A stretch of 43,817 nucleotides of DNA from Chryseobacterium gleum (GTDB taxonomy: Bacteria; Bacteroidota; Bacteroidia; Flavobacteriales; Flavobacteriaceae). Below the pieces are notes generated by a model. The model was not told the DNA's origin. It saw only the letters and a program-made list of their open reading frames with translations, and searched no databases. Made by a program: the position numbers and the translations under genes. The stretch covers positions 1 to 43,817 of the forward strand of contig CAMDGB010000019.1 of NCBI GenBank assembly GCA_945897915.1, in the 5' to 3' direction. Of this stretch, positions 25,967 to 33,967 are shown in pieces (position 1 is the stretch's first letter; each line of letters begins with the position of its first letter).

Positions 25967-26596
25967 CTACTTTAAAAACCCTGCCGCTTTTATTTCTTTA
26001 TGAATTTGAAGAATATTTTCAGGAATTTCTACATCTAAAATCCAGTTGATATCTAAACTATTGTAGTTTGCGGTTTTCAAAAGCATTTTATTAGAAGAAA
26101 TATTTGCCCCTAGCTTTTTTAAATCTTCTTTAAAATCTATAAGAAAATCTTCGTGAAGCGAATTTATTAATAGTAATATTTTAAAAGCACGCACAATTAC
26201 ATAATTATAAAACTTTATCGATTTTTGAGGTTTAGAATGAGTTAATGAAAAGGCATTTTGCTCTATGACTTCATTTAACATTTGTAAATTTAGACTGATT
26301 TCTCCAAATTTATCTTTCGTAATTTTTACATGATGCGATATTTTTCCACTGATGCGTCGCATTTCTATTGCTATATAATCTAACGAATGAAAATTTTCAG
26401 AAAATCGTTTGATATCATTTGAAATTATAGTTTCCATATTTCGGCGTTTGTCTTCAATAGAATTAGTGTCTACTAATTCGAAATGAAGTTTTTCTGCCAA
26501 ATCCATATCTCTTCGCAGCAACCTAAATATAAGTTTGTCTTTTTCTTTTTCAGGCAATTCTTGAAGTGCTTTTTTGAATTCGATATCTTTAAACAT
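25967..26596 (-). CDS. Conserved-looking cytoplasmic protein of unknown function
   Basis: A 209-residue protein without signal peptide or membrane segment, predicted mostly helical (FKKALQELPEKEKDKLIFRLLRRD near residues 7-30). It begins MFKDIEFKKAL. There are no cysteines or recognisable catalytic motifs. Charged helices, including EMRRISGKISHHVKITKDKFGE, might bind nucleic acid or a partner, but nothing proves that. It lies 85 bases downstream of rpsA in the same direction, separated by a terminator hairpin. Codon use resembles the neighbours, so it is probably a real gene. I do not recognise the family. Confidence 0.75.
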   Translation of the reverse strand: MFKDIEFKKALQELPEKEKDKLIFRLLRRDMDLAEKLHFELVDTNSIEDKRRNMETIISNDIKRFSENFHSLDYIAIEMRRISGKISHHVKITKDKFGEISLNLQMLNEVIEQNAFSLTHSKPQKSIKFYNYVIVRAFKILLLINSLHEDFLIDFKEDLKKLGANISSNKMLLKTANYNSLDINWILDVEIPENILQIHKEIKAAGFLK

Positions 26597-26631
26597 ATTT
26601 GTTTTCTATAAGTTGCTAAATTAAATAAAAA

Positions 26632-26657
26632 AATCCCAACCATTTCTGATTGGGATT
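26632..26657 (-). terminator. Terminator after rpsA
   Basis: On the minus strand AATCCCAA pairs with TTGGGATT around a 10-base loop, followed by seven T residues. It lies 25 bases after the rpsA stop. Confidence 0.82.
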
Positions 26658-26681
26658 AAGTATTTATAAAAAATTAGAAAA

Positions 26682-28469
26682 TTATTTTTTCTCTGATTTT
26701 TCCATTTTTGCTTTTAATTCCATTAATGCATCGATATCTCCTAAAGTAGATTTTTCTGCATTATTTGAAGATGAAGCTACATTATTATTACTAGATTCGT
26801 TAGAAGCCGATTTGAAGTTTTTCTCTTCTTCTTCTCTAAAAGTAGCAGTATGTGAGGCAACAATTCTTTTGAATTCTTTGTTAAATTCGATAACTTTAAA
26901 TTCAATTGAATCACCTTTTTTCAATTTTTTACCATCTTCTTTTTCTAAATATCGTGTTGGAACAAATCCTTGCACATCTTCAGAAAATTCTACTGTAGCA
27001 CCTTTATCAACAATTTCAGAAACAGTACCAGTGTGAACTGTACCAACTGCATAAGCAACTTCATGTTTGTCCCAAGGATTATCTAAAGTTTGTTTATGAC
27101 CTAAAGATAATTTACGAGCATCAACATCTAATTCTAAAACTACAACATCTAAGTTATCACCAACATTAACAAATTCTGATGGATGTTTGATTTTTTTAGT
27201 CCAAGATAAATCAGAAATATATACTAAACCATCAATTCCTTCTTCTAATTCTAAGAAAATTCCGAAGTTAGTAAAGTTTCTAACAATTCCTGTATGACGA
27301 GAACCAACTGGGTATTTTTCAGTAATTCCTGTCCATGGATCTTGAGTCATTTGTTTGATACCTAATGACATTTTTCTATCATCTCTGTCTAAAGTTAAGA
27401 TAACTGCATCTACAATATCACCAACTTTAACGAAATCTTGAGCAGAACGTAAATGCGTAGACCAAGACATTTCAGATACGTGAATTAATCCTTCAACGCC
27501 TTCAGCTACTTCAATGAAAGCACCATAATCAGCTAAAACAACTACTTTACCTTTAACTTTATCGCCAATATTTAATTCAGCTGATAATGCATCCCATGGA
27601 TGCGCATTTAATTGTTTTAAACCTAATTGAATTCTTGTTTTCTCATCATCGAAATCTAAGATTACAACATTTAATTTTTGGTCTAATTCTAATACTTCGC
27701 TTGGATGATTGATACGAGACCAAGATAAATCTGTAATGTGGATTAATCCATCTACACCACCTAAGTCAATGAACACCCCATAAGAAGTAATGTTTTTAAC
27801 CACACCTTCTAATACTTGTCCTTTTTCTAATTGACCGATGATTTCTTTTTTCTGAATTTCGATATCCGCTTCAATAAGCGCTTTATGAGAAACTACAACG
27901 TTTTTAAATTCGTGATTAATTTTCACAACTTTAAATTCCATAGTTTTATTTACATATTGATCGTAATCACGGATTGGTTTCACATCAATTTGCGAACCTG
28001 GTAAGAAAGCTTCAATACCAAATACGTCAACAATCATTCCACCTTTAGTTCTACATTTCACAAAACCGTTAACAATTTCTCCAGTTTCGTTAGCAGAAAT
28101 AACTCTATCCCATGCTTTAATTGTTCTTGCTTTTTTGTGAGACAATACCAATTGACCTGTTTTATCCTCACGGATGTCAATTAATACTTCTACTTTGTCA
28201 CCCACTTTTAAAGATGGGTTGTAACGGAATTCGTTTAAAGAAATAACCCCTTCAGATTTGGCGTTAATGTCAACAATAACATCTCTGTCGGTAATTCTTA
28301 CAACTACTCCATCTACTACTTCTTCATCAGAAGTTGAGATAAATGTTTTTGATACTAAATCTTCAAATTCTTGAAGGTTACTTGCGTCAATAGGTTCAAT
28401 TCCTTCAGCATAATTATGCCAGTTGAAATCTGCTAAAAACGAATCTTGTTCTTTGTTTAATTCAGACAT
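26682..28469 (-). CDS. rpsA: 30S ribosomal protein S1
   Basis: S1 binds mRNA on the small ribosomal subunit and helps initiation. The 595-residue protein has six S1 (OB-fold) repeats at about residues 48-112, 129-196, 217-285, 302-371, 389-458 and 476-540. The third to fifth carry the typical GVFIDLGGVDGLIHITDLSW pattern. The C-terminal tail (545-595) is Ser/Asn-rich and charged. Length is usual for Bacteroidota. A strong promoter lies about 120 bases upstream, giving a long leader. In this phylum Shine-Dalgarno pairing is largely unused, which gives S1 and leader A-richness extra importance. Confidence 0.98.
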   Translation of the reverse strand: MSELNKEQDSFLADFNWHNYAEGIEPIDASNLQEFEDLVSKTFISTSDEEVVDGVVVRITDRDVIVDINAKSEGVISLNEFRYNPSLKVGDKVEVLIDIREDKTGQLVLSHKKARTIKAWDRVISANETGEIVNGFVKCRTKGGMIVDVFGIEAFLPGSQIDVKPIRDYDQYVNKTMEFKVVKINHEFKNVVVSHKALIEADIEIQKKEIIGQLEKGQVLEGVVKNITSYGVFIDLGGVDGLIHITDLSWSRINHPSEVLELDQKLNVVILDFDDEKTRIQLGLKQLNAHPWDALSAELNIGDKVKGKVVVLADYGAFIEVAEGVEGLIHVSEMSWSTHLRSAQDFVKVGDIVDAVILTLDRDDRKMSLGIKQMTQDPWTGITEKYPVGSRHTGIVRNFTNFGIFLELEEGIDGLVYISDLSWTKKIKHPSEFVNVGDNLDVVVLELDVDARKLSLGHKQTLDNPWDKHEVAYAVGTVHTGTVSEIVDKGATVEFSEDVQGFVPTRYLEKEDGKKLKKGDSIEFKVIEFNKEFKRIVASHTATFREEEEKNFKSASNESSNNNVASSSNNAEKSTLGDIDALMELKAKMEKSEKK

Positions 28470-28588
28470 GCGTTTATTATTTTGTATGCTGTGTTTTTTG
28501 AGTTTATTTCATGCAGATTAAAACAACAACAGTGTTTTACTTAAATATTTAATTACCAATTGAAAACTCTACTCTGCCAAAAGGTGTG

Positions 28589-28617
28589 CAAAGATAATGC
28601 TTTTTTGGAAAATACAA
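28589..28617 (-). promoter_or_regulatory. rpsA promoter
   Basis: On the minus strand TTG (28617-28615), an 18-base spacer, then TATCTTTG (28596-28589). This exactly matches the consensus. Transcription would begin near 28582-28585, leaving a leader of about 115 nt before the ATG at 28469. Confidence 0.75.
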
Positions 28618-28644
28618 ATGTTTTACAGTAAAAAAACTAGAAAA

Positions 28645-29187
28645 TCAGAACAGAATTCCCAAAGAAAGTTGCACAACAGTATTTTTATTTTCTGTGTCGG
28701 GTTTCAGTTCTGTCAATCCAACGCCATATCTGGCTTGTGCAAATATGGAATTTGTAATTTTTAATCCCAAACCCGCATTTGCTGTAAAATCAAAAGTATT
28801 GGATTTTTGAACATCAAAATTATTTTTTTCACTTAATAAAAAACCCACTTGAGGTCCCATTTCTAATGAAATACTTTTAGAAAGATGAATTTGCAGCATT
28901 ACAGGAAGATTAATATAACCTAATTCATTTTTATAATCAGAAAGAGCTGTTTCATATGAAGCGCCTTGTGTTGAATAAAGTAATTCCGGTTGAATTGAAA
29001 GTCCTTTTGAAATACCTATTTTAGCAACTAAACCCGCATGATAATTTACAATAGGACTTGTTTTTAAATTGGAACCTGTTACATTAGCATAGTTAGCACC
29101 TGCCTTTATACCAAGTTGAACACTCTGTGAATAGCTTATTTGTATAAATAACAAAACAGCAAAACAATTTTTAATGATTTTTTTCAT
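28645..29187 (-). CDS. Outer membrane beta-barrel protein (porin family)
   Basis: A 180-residue protein with a signal peptide ending near residue 20 (QISYSQ) and alternating strands through to a C-terminal Phe (VVQLSLGILF), as expected for an eight-stranded barrel. The opening LGIKAGANYANVTG and the later INLPVMLQIHLSKSISLEMGPQVGFLLSEK match the outer-membrane protein beta-barrel (PorT/OmpX-like) group common in Bacteroidota. No enzymatic motif is seen. It lies 29 bases after cmk on the same strand and may be in the porQ-cmk transcript. Confidence 0.88.
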   Translation of the reverse strand: MKKIIKNCFAVLLFIQISYSQSVQLGIKAGANYANVTGSNLKTSPIVNYHAGLVAKIGISKGLSIQPELLYSTQGASYETALSDYKNELGYINLPVMLQIHLSKSISLEMGPQVGFLLSEKNNFDVQKSNTFDFTANAGLGLKITNSIFAQARYGVGLTELKPDTENKNTVVQLSLGILF

Positions 29188-29216
29188 ATTAATTAAATTA
29201 GTCTATTATTAAATTT

Positions 29217-29918
29217 TTACTTTTTACTTGGTTCTTGTGAAATTTCATGCACCAATTCCATTACTAATTCAAATTGTTCATTTTTTGTTAGGTTAGAGTT
29301 GTCAATTTCAATGGCATCTTCAGCTTTTACTAATGGAGAATCATCTCTATGTGTATCAATATAATCACGCTCTTGCACGTTTTGTAGTACTTCTTCAAAC
29401 GTGACTTTTTGGCCTTTTTCAATTAGTTCTTCAAAACGGCGTTGGGCTTTGGTTTGTGGACTGGCTGCCATAAATAATTTCAAATCTGCATCAGGAAAAA
29501 CAACCGTTCCAATATCTCTGCCATCCATAACAATTCCTTTATTTTCTCCCATTTGTTGTTGTTGCTCTACTAATTTGGATCGAACCTGAGATATTTCTGC
29601 GATTTTACTTACCAAACGTGAGACTTCAATGTTTCGAATGGGAGTTTCAATATTTTCATTATTTAAATACATTTCTGCAAAACCCAATTTTTCGTTAAAT
29701 CGAAATTGCAATGAAACATTAGTTAAATTTTTAATTAATCCGTCTGCATCTAGATGCGTTTCAGAAACAAAATTATGTTTCATAGCAAAATAGGTTACTG
29801 CGCGATACATTGCGCCAGTATCTACATAGATATAGCCCAATTGGTTAGCAACTTGTTTAGCTAAAGTACTTTTTCCTGTTGACGAAAATCCGTCTATTGC
29901 TATGGTGATTTTTTTCAT
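29217..29918 (-). CDS. cmk: Cytidylate kinase
   Basis: Cmk phosphorylates CMP and dCMP using ATP. The 233-residue protein begins with the P-loop GFSSTGKST (residues 10-18), followed by YVDTGAMYRAVTYFA, the CMP-binding block of the family, then MDGRDIGTVVFPDADLKLFM and RDYIDTHRDDSPLVKAEDAI. All are typical. It starts 43 bases after porQ with no promoter between, an arrangement consistent with a porQ-cmk operon. Confidence 0.97.
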   Translation of the reverse strand: MKKITIAIDGFSSTGKSTLAKQVANQLGYIYVDTGAMYRAVTYFAMKHNFVSETHLDADGLIKNLTNVSLQFRFNEKLGFAEMYLNNENIETPIRNIEVSRLVSKIAEISQVRSKLVEQQQQMGENKGIVMDGRDIGTVVFPDADLKLFMAASPQTKAQRRFEELIEKGQKVTFEEVLQNVQERDYIDTHRDDSPLVKAEDAIEIDNSNLTKNEQFELVMELVHEISQEPSKK

Positions 29919-29961
29919 ATTATAAACATTTGTTTACCTTTTACCAAAACCTTAAATCCAA

Positions 29962-30978
29962 TTAATCCAAATTCATCATTAAACCAAAAATACTTGTATT
30001 CGCAGCAATAGTATAACGAGAATGTGAAAATTCAAATCGTACTTTATTAAATCGCAAACTAAAACCAGCGGAAATTCCAGAAAAATTTCTTTGATCAATA
30101 ATATTTAATTCTTGTCCTCTTCTAAAATTATATCCTAATCTAATGTTAAATGCTTTTTCTGGAAATAACTCTGCTCCTATTATTACATGACGCAAAGCAT
30201 TATTAAAAAACGATACTTTTTCGTCTTCAGAAGAACCATCTAAACTGCTTTTTGCTCTGTTTGGATTTGAAAATGCAATATTCCATTGTTGTAAATTCTC
30301 AAAAGTTAGGTGCCATCTAATTGGAACATTTTCAACTAATTGAGAAATTCCAGCTGTAATTTCAAAGGGCAATTTTTCTCTTGTGGTTTCGTATGGTTTA
30401 ATTTGATAACCAATATTTCTGAATGAGACACCGTAATTAACATCGTTAGTTGTATCAATGTATAATAAACCAATATCAGTGGCCACGCCAAATGAATTAT
30501 AGGTTTCTAAAGCGGATGTAATTAATTTCACATTAGTTCCTGCATAAAAATTCGTCCATGGTAGATTATAAGAATATCCAAAAGATAAAGCACCTTCTGA
30601 TCCTGTAAAACTGTTAGTTGAATTTCCTATTTCATCATAACCATCAAAATTCCCGTAGTTAACATAATTGGCGCCAATATGAAAAGTTTGCACATGTCTG
30701 TCCCATGTATATGCGTAACTTGCAGTACCATAGGTAACTTCACCAAAATAATTACTATAACTTGTAGCCAATTGATTGTGCATCTTGGTATTTATGGTAG
30801 CAGGGTTAAAAATGGCTTGATTTACATCATAATCAACAATTGTGACGGTTTTTCCACCTAAAGCCGCTTGTCTTGGCGATTGCACTAAATTTAAAAACTG
30901 ATACACCGATTGCCCTCCTACTTGTGCATAAATAGGTAAAGCAAAGACAAAAAATAGTGGTAAAAGTTTTCTAAGCAT
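29962..30978 (-). CDS. porQ: Type IX secretion system protein PorQ
   Basis: PorQ is an outer-membrane barrel that, with PorU, PorV and PorZ, forms the T9SS attachment complex. The 338-residue protein starts MLRKLLPLFFVFALPIYAQ, a clear signal peptide, and continues GGQSVYQFLNLVQSPRQAALGG, the conserved PorQ opening. It ends in strands IRLGYNFRRGQEL and GISAGFSLRFNKVRFEFSHS. An upstream in-frame ATG at 31068 is rejected: it would put 30 residues before the signal peptide and lies upstream of the promoter-like element at 31008-31015. Its presence agrees with the two T9SS cargo proteins in the window. Confidence 0.93.
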   Translation of the reverse strand: MLRKLLPLFFVFALPIYAQVGGQSVYQFLNLVQSPRQAALGGKTVTIVDYDVNQAIFNPATINTKMHNQLATSYSNYFGEVTYGTASYAYTWDRHVQTFHIGANYVNYGNFDGYDEIGNSTNSFTGSEGALSFGYSYNLPWTNFYAGTNVKLITSALETYNSFGVATDIGLLYIDTTNDVNYGVSFRNIGYQIKPYETTREKLPFEITAGISQLVENVPIRWHLTFENLQQWNIAFSNPNRAKSSLDGSSEDEKVSFFNNALRHVIIGAELFPEKAFNIRLGYNFRRGQELNIIDQRNFSGISAGFSLRFNKVRFEFSHSRYTIAANTSIFGLMMNLD

Positions 30979-31007
30979 TTTTATGTTATTCTGTAATAAC
31001 GCAGATG

Positions 31008-31015
31008 CGAAGATA
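31008..31015 (-). promoter_or_regulatory. Possible -7 element for porQ-cmk
   Basis: On the minus strand TATCTTCG is one mismatch from TAnnTTTG and lies about 30 bases before the porQ ATG at 30978. It shares the TTCG ending with the thiolase candidate. Confidence 0.4.
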
Positions 31016-31077
31016 AAATTATATATTAGAATGCGAAAATTTAGTTTTATTTGTTTTTGAATTGTCAATTACAGGAC

Positions 31078-31608
31078 TTATTTCGCAGGTAAAAATTTTA
31101 TTGAAACTGAATTGGTACAATAACGTTGTCCGGTTGTTTCTTTTGGTCCGTCATCAAAAACATGACCTAAATGTCCACCGCATTTGGTACATATAACTTC
31201 GGTACGAATCATTCCATAAGAAGCATCTTTATGATATATAGTCGAACCTTTTATAGCTTCATCAAAAGAAGGCCATCCACAATGAGAATCAAATTTAGTA
31301 TCCGATGTAAACAATGGATTTTCACAAGCCGCACACACATAAATTCCTTTTTCAAAATGTTTATCATATTCACCTGTATATGGTCTTTCCGTTCCTTTTT
31401 CTCTTAAAACTGCATATTCTTCTGGCGAAAGTTGCACTTTCCATTCTGCATCTGTTTTTACGATTTTAAAATCCATAGTGTCTTTTTTAGTTTGTTTTGC
31501 AATTTCTTTATTTATTTTATCTGAAGCTTTTTTAATCTCAGCATCCTTAGTTTGACTATTGCAGGAGATAAAACTGAACGCTAGTATGATAATACATATA
31601 TTTTTCAT
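31078..31608 (-). CDS. msrB: Peptide-methionine (R)-S-oxide reductase, lipoprotein form
   Basis: MsrB repairs oxidised methionine in proteins. The 176-residue protein has a lipoprotein signal (Cys16 in FISCNSQ) and a charged linker to about residue 45, then the SelR domain. Zinc ligands are Cys92 and Cys95 (CAAC) and Cys140 and Cys143 (CTKC); GWPSF is present and the catalytic Cys164 lies in GQRYCTNSVSI. The lipid anchor puts this copy in the cell envelope, where it would defend periplasmic or outer-membrane proteins. Neighbours upstream on the same strand are two further lipoproteins, separated from it by a terminator. Confidence 0.96.
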   Translation of the reverse strand: MKNICIIILAFSFISCNSQTKDAEIKKASDKINKEIAKQTKKDTMDFKIVKTDAEWKVQLSPEEYAVLREKGTERPYTGEYDKHFEKGIYVCAACENPLFTSDTKFDSHCGWPSFDEAIKGSTIYHKDASYGMIRTEVICTKCGGHLGHVFDDGPKETTGQRYCTNSVSIKFLPAK

Positions 31609-31720
31609 GATTTTTTAATTTTTATAAAATTACAAAAAAGTTATACTCGTGATTTAAAAATAATAAATTTTAAGGAATTTATAACTTTTGTCAATCTAAA
31701 TTCAAAAAATAAGAAATAAA

Positions 31721-31745
31721 AAAACCAGAACTGAATTCTGGTTTT
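31721..31745 (-). terminator. Terminator after the haem lipoprotein gene
   Basis: AAAACCAGAA (31721-31730) pairs with TTCTGGTTTT (31736-31745) around a 5-base loop. On the minus strand a T-rich run follows. It lies 19 bases after the stop of the gene at 31765. Confidence 0.85.
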
Positions 31746-31764
31746 ATAAAATTTTATTACTATT

Positions 31765-32196
31765 TTACTTGATGTATAATGTTTTTATTCTTTCTATTGG
31801 TCCACCACATTTCACTTCATGACAACTTATACAAGCGTCAACCATGGTATTAAAACTATTTTTGGTGTTTTTGGAACCATATATTTCAGATTGTGTTTTT
31901 AAGAAAAATCCCGTTTTGGTATTAAAAAAATCATCCCTTTCTTTTCCTTTTGTCATTGTTGCTACTGAAATATTCAAAAAATATTTAGGCAATTCACCTA
32001 ATGAGTCATCTTTGATTATTTTTTCACGAAGTTGTTTATTATGAACATACATTTGTTCCATTAAAATAGCCATTTCGGAAGCTTTATACATTTGTAAATC
32101 TTCTTTTGGTTTTTCGCATTTTGGGTTTTGATCTTCAGTTTTATTTTGATTACAACTCAAAAATAAAACGGAAAATATAACTAAAATATATTTCAT
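31765..32196 (-). CDS. Single-haem c-type cytochrome-like lipoprotein
   Basis: A 143-residue protein with a lipoprotein signal (Cys15 in LFLSCNQ). One haem-attachment motif, CISCH (Cys122, Cys125, His126), lies close to the C-terminus after a mostly helical region. That layout recalls class II cytochromes c (cytochrome c'), in which the motif is also C-terminal, but family membership is not certain. Additional Cys27 and Cys130 are present. Its start overlaps the stop of the DUF4920 gene by one base (TAATG), so the two are translationally coupled. An electron-transfer or ligand-sensing role in the periplasm is inferred. Confidence 0.8.
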   Translation of the reverse strand: MKYILVIFSVLFLSCNQNKTEDQNPKCEKPKEDLQMYKASEMAILMEQMYVHNKQLREKIIKDDSLGELPKYFLNISVATMTKGKERDDFFNTKTGFFLKTQSEIYGSKNTKNSFNTMVDACISCHEVKCGGPIERIKTLYIK

Positions 32197-32681
32197 TACT
32201 TAGAAATTAAAACGCCGTGGGCTAAGAATTTATACTCTGTTTTAGGCTCTGTAATTGCAGCAATTTCTTTTTGAGATTTACCTTCATCTTCTGCGTAATG
32301 TTTTAATTCTGTAACAGAAGTTTCTTCTACAAATGCTTTTCCTTCAATAATAGTGTTTCTTTTTTGAGCATTCATGGGTACAAAAAAGCCATAATCTTTA
32401 AACTTTACAAATGCGGTTTTTTCACTTCCTAAATCTAAAGTCATCCAACATCCTTTGTTTTGGCAAATTTCATTAATTTTTGAGCTTACTTTGACTGCTA
32501 GTGTATCTCCTTTTTTTAATGATTTATATTTTTCTAACAAAATCTCTTTAGAAATAGTGTTTTCTAATATAATTTTTTCACCAAACGATGCATATTCAGT
32601 TTTAGATGCTATTTTGGATTCCTTTTTATTGCAGGAAATAGCTATTAAAAAAACGGTTAAAATTAGTAGTGATCTCTTCAT
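32196..32681 (-). CDS. DUF4920 domain lipoprotein
   Basis: A 161-residue protein whose signal MKRSLLILTVFLIAISC gives lipidated Cys17. The rest matches what I recall of DUF4920: YASFGEKI, the QNKGCWMTLDLG block with a conserved Cys-Trp, and KFKDYGFFVPMNA. The compact domain looks like an OB-fold-type beta barrel. The function is unknown. An upstream in-frame ATG at 32714 is rejected because it falls within the -7 promoter element at 32712-32719 and would bury the signal peptide. It is coupled to the following haem lipoprotein by a one-base overlap. Confidence 0.85.
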   Translation of the reverse strand: MKRSLLILTVFLIAISCNKKESKIASKTEYASFGEKIILENTISKEILLEKYKSLKKGDTLAVKVSSKINEICQNKGCWMTLDLGSEKTAFVKFKDYGFFVPMNAQKRNTIIEGKAFVEETSVTELKHYAEDEGKSQKEIAAITEPKTEYKFLAHGVLISK

Positions 32682-32711
32682 AGTACTTGATTTGTTAAGT
32701 GAAATAAAAAA

Positions 32712-32719
32712 CAAAATTA
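32712..32719 (-). promoter_or_regulatory. -7 element for the DUF4920-cytochrome operon
   Basis: On the minus strand TAATTTTG matches TAnnTTTG. It predicts a leader of about 25 bases to the ATG at 32681. No TTG box is found at the normal distance. Confidence 0.5.
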
Positions 32720-32784
32720 ATCAATATTACTTCACTTTGTTAATAATTATTCGAAAAATGAATCTTCAGGAATAATTTATTTAA

Positions 32785-32792
32785 TAAATTTG
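32785..32792 (+). promoter_or_regulatory. -7 element for ilvE
   Basis: TAAATTTG matches TAnnTTTG and lies 36 bases before the ATG at 32829. The -33 box is not recognisable. Confidence 0.5.
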
Positions 32793-32828
32793 TAAAAATT
32801 TTGGGAAACCAATATATTAAGAAATATA

Positions 32829-33893
32829 ATGAGTAGCATTACAAACGATATTAAAATCATTAAAAATGAAACTTCAAAAATTAATGAAGTTGACTTTGAA
32901 AACTTAACTTTCGGAAATACATTTACAGATCATATGTTAATTTGTGATTTTAAAAATGGCGTTTGGGAACAACCTATTATTAAAGTATACGAACCTTTTA
33001 CAATTGATCCGTCTGCCAAAGTTTTTCATTACGGACAAGCTATTTTTGAAGGCATGAAGGCTTTTAAAGATGCAGATAATGATGTTTGGTTGTTTCGCCC
33101 AGATGAAAATCATACGCGATTTAACAAAAGTGCTATTCGTATGGCAATGCCAGAAATTCCAAAAGAAATTTTTATCGACGGATTAAAACAATTACTGGAT
33201 TTAGATAGAGATTGGGTGAAATTCGGAAAGGGAAATTCGTTGTACATTAGACCATTTATGATAGCTATTGGAAGCGGTGTAATTGCACAACCGTCTTCAC
33301 AATACCGTTTTATGATTATTTTATCGCCTGCTAAATCCTATTATTCTGGAGAAGTAAAAGTAATTATTGCTGAACATTACAGCCGTGCGGCAAATGGAGG
33401 GATTGGTGCTGCAAAAGCTGCTGGAAATTATTCAGCACAATTTTATCCCACAAAATTAGCAAACGATTTAGGATTTCAACAAATTATTTGGACTGACGAC
33501 GCTACACACTCAAAATTAGAAGAAGCAGGAACGATGAATGTATTCTTCAGAATTGGAGATACTTTATTAACCGCACCAACTTCTGAAAGAATTTTAGATG
33601 GTGTAACAAGAAAATCTGTTTTGGATATTGCAAAAAGAGATAATATAACCACAGAGGTTCGTGCAGTTTTAGTGGACGAATTAGTTGCTGCTGCAAAAAA
33701 TAGCACCCTAAAAGAAATTTTTGGCGCGGGAACAGCTGCTGTTATTAATCCAATTGTTGGTTTCTCTTATAAAGACGAATATTTTGAATTACCTAAATTA
33801 GAAAATTCATTAGCTTTAAGTTTAAAAGAAAAATTAAATAATATCCAGTATAAATTAGCAGAAGACACATTTGGTTGGACGGTTAAAGTATAA
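32829..33893 (+). CDS. ilvE: Branched-chain amino acid aminotransferase
   Basis: This PLP enzyme moves amino groups between glutamate and the keto acids of Leu, Ile and Val. The 354-residue chain belongs to fold type IV, larger BCAT group. FHYGQAIFEGMKAF, FRPDENHTRFNKSA, and GAAKAAGNYSAQ with the PLP lysine Lys196 are diagnostic, as are LEEAGTMNVFF and the late EIFGAGTAAVINPI. Length is normal. It has its own promoter-like element and a terminator after it, so it is monocistronic. Confidence 0.97.
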   Translation: MSSITNDIKIIKNETSKINEVDFENLTFGNTFTDHMLICDFKNGVWEQPIIKVYEPFTIDPSAKVFHYGQAIFEGMKAFKDADNDVWLFRPDENHTRFNKSAIRMAMPEIPKEIFIDGLKQLLDLDRDWVKFGKGNSLYIRPFMIAIGSGVIAQPSSQYRFMIILSPAKSYYSGEVKVIIAEHYSRAANGGIGAAKAAGNYSAQFYPTKLANDLGFQQIIWTDDATHSKLEEAGTMNVFFRIGDTLLTAPTSERILDGVTRKSVLDIAKRDNITTEVRAVLVDELVAAAKNSTLKEIFGAGTAAVINPIVGFSYKDEYFELPKLENSLALSLKEKLNNIQYKLAEDTFGWTVKV

Positions 33894-33910
33894 TTTAATA
33901 AATCGCCATA

Positions 33911-33943
33911 AAAAAAGCAATTAGAAATCTAATTGCTTTTTTT
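33911..33943. terminator. Bidirectional terminator between ilvE and the pseudouridine synthase
   Basis: GCAATTAG (33917-33924) pairs with CTAATTGC (33929-33936), flanked by six A residues and seven T residues. It lies between two convergent genes. Confidence 0.9.
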
Positions 33944-33967
33944 ATATCTAGAAGTTTCAAAAAGAAA

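Noticed and set aside
30979..31068. Longer N-terminus for porQ
   Set aside because: It would place 30 residues before a clear signal peptide and covers a promoter-like element.
31687..31705. TTGTCAATCTAAATTC, similar to the left arm of the dispersed inverted repeat
   Set aside because: Only about 15 bases resemble the element and there is no right arm; chance or full decay cannot be told apart.
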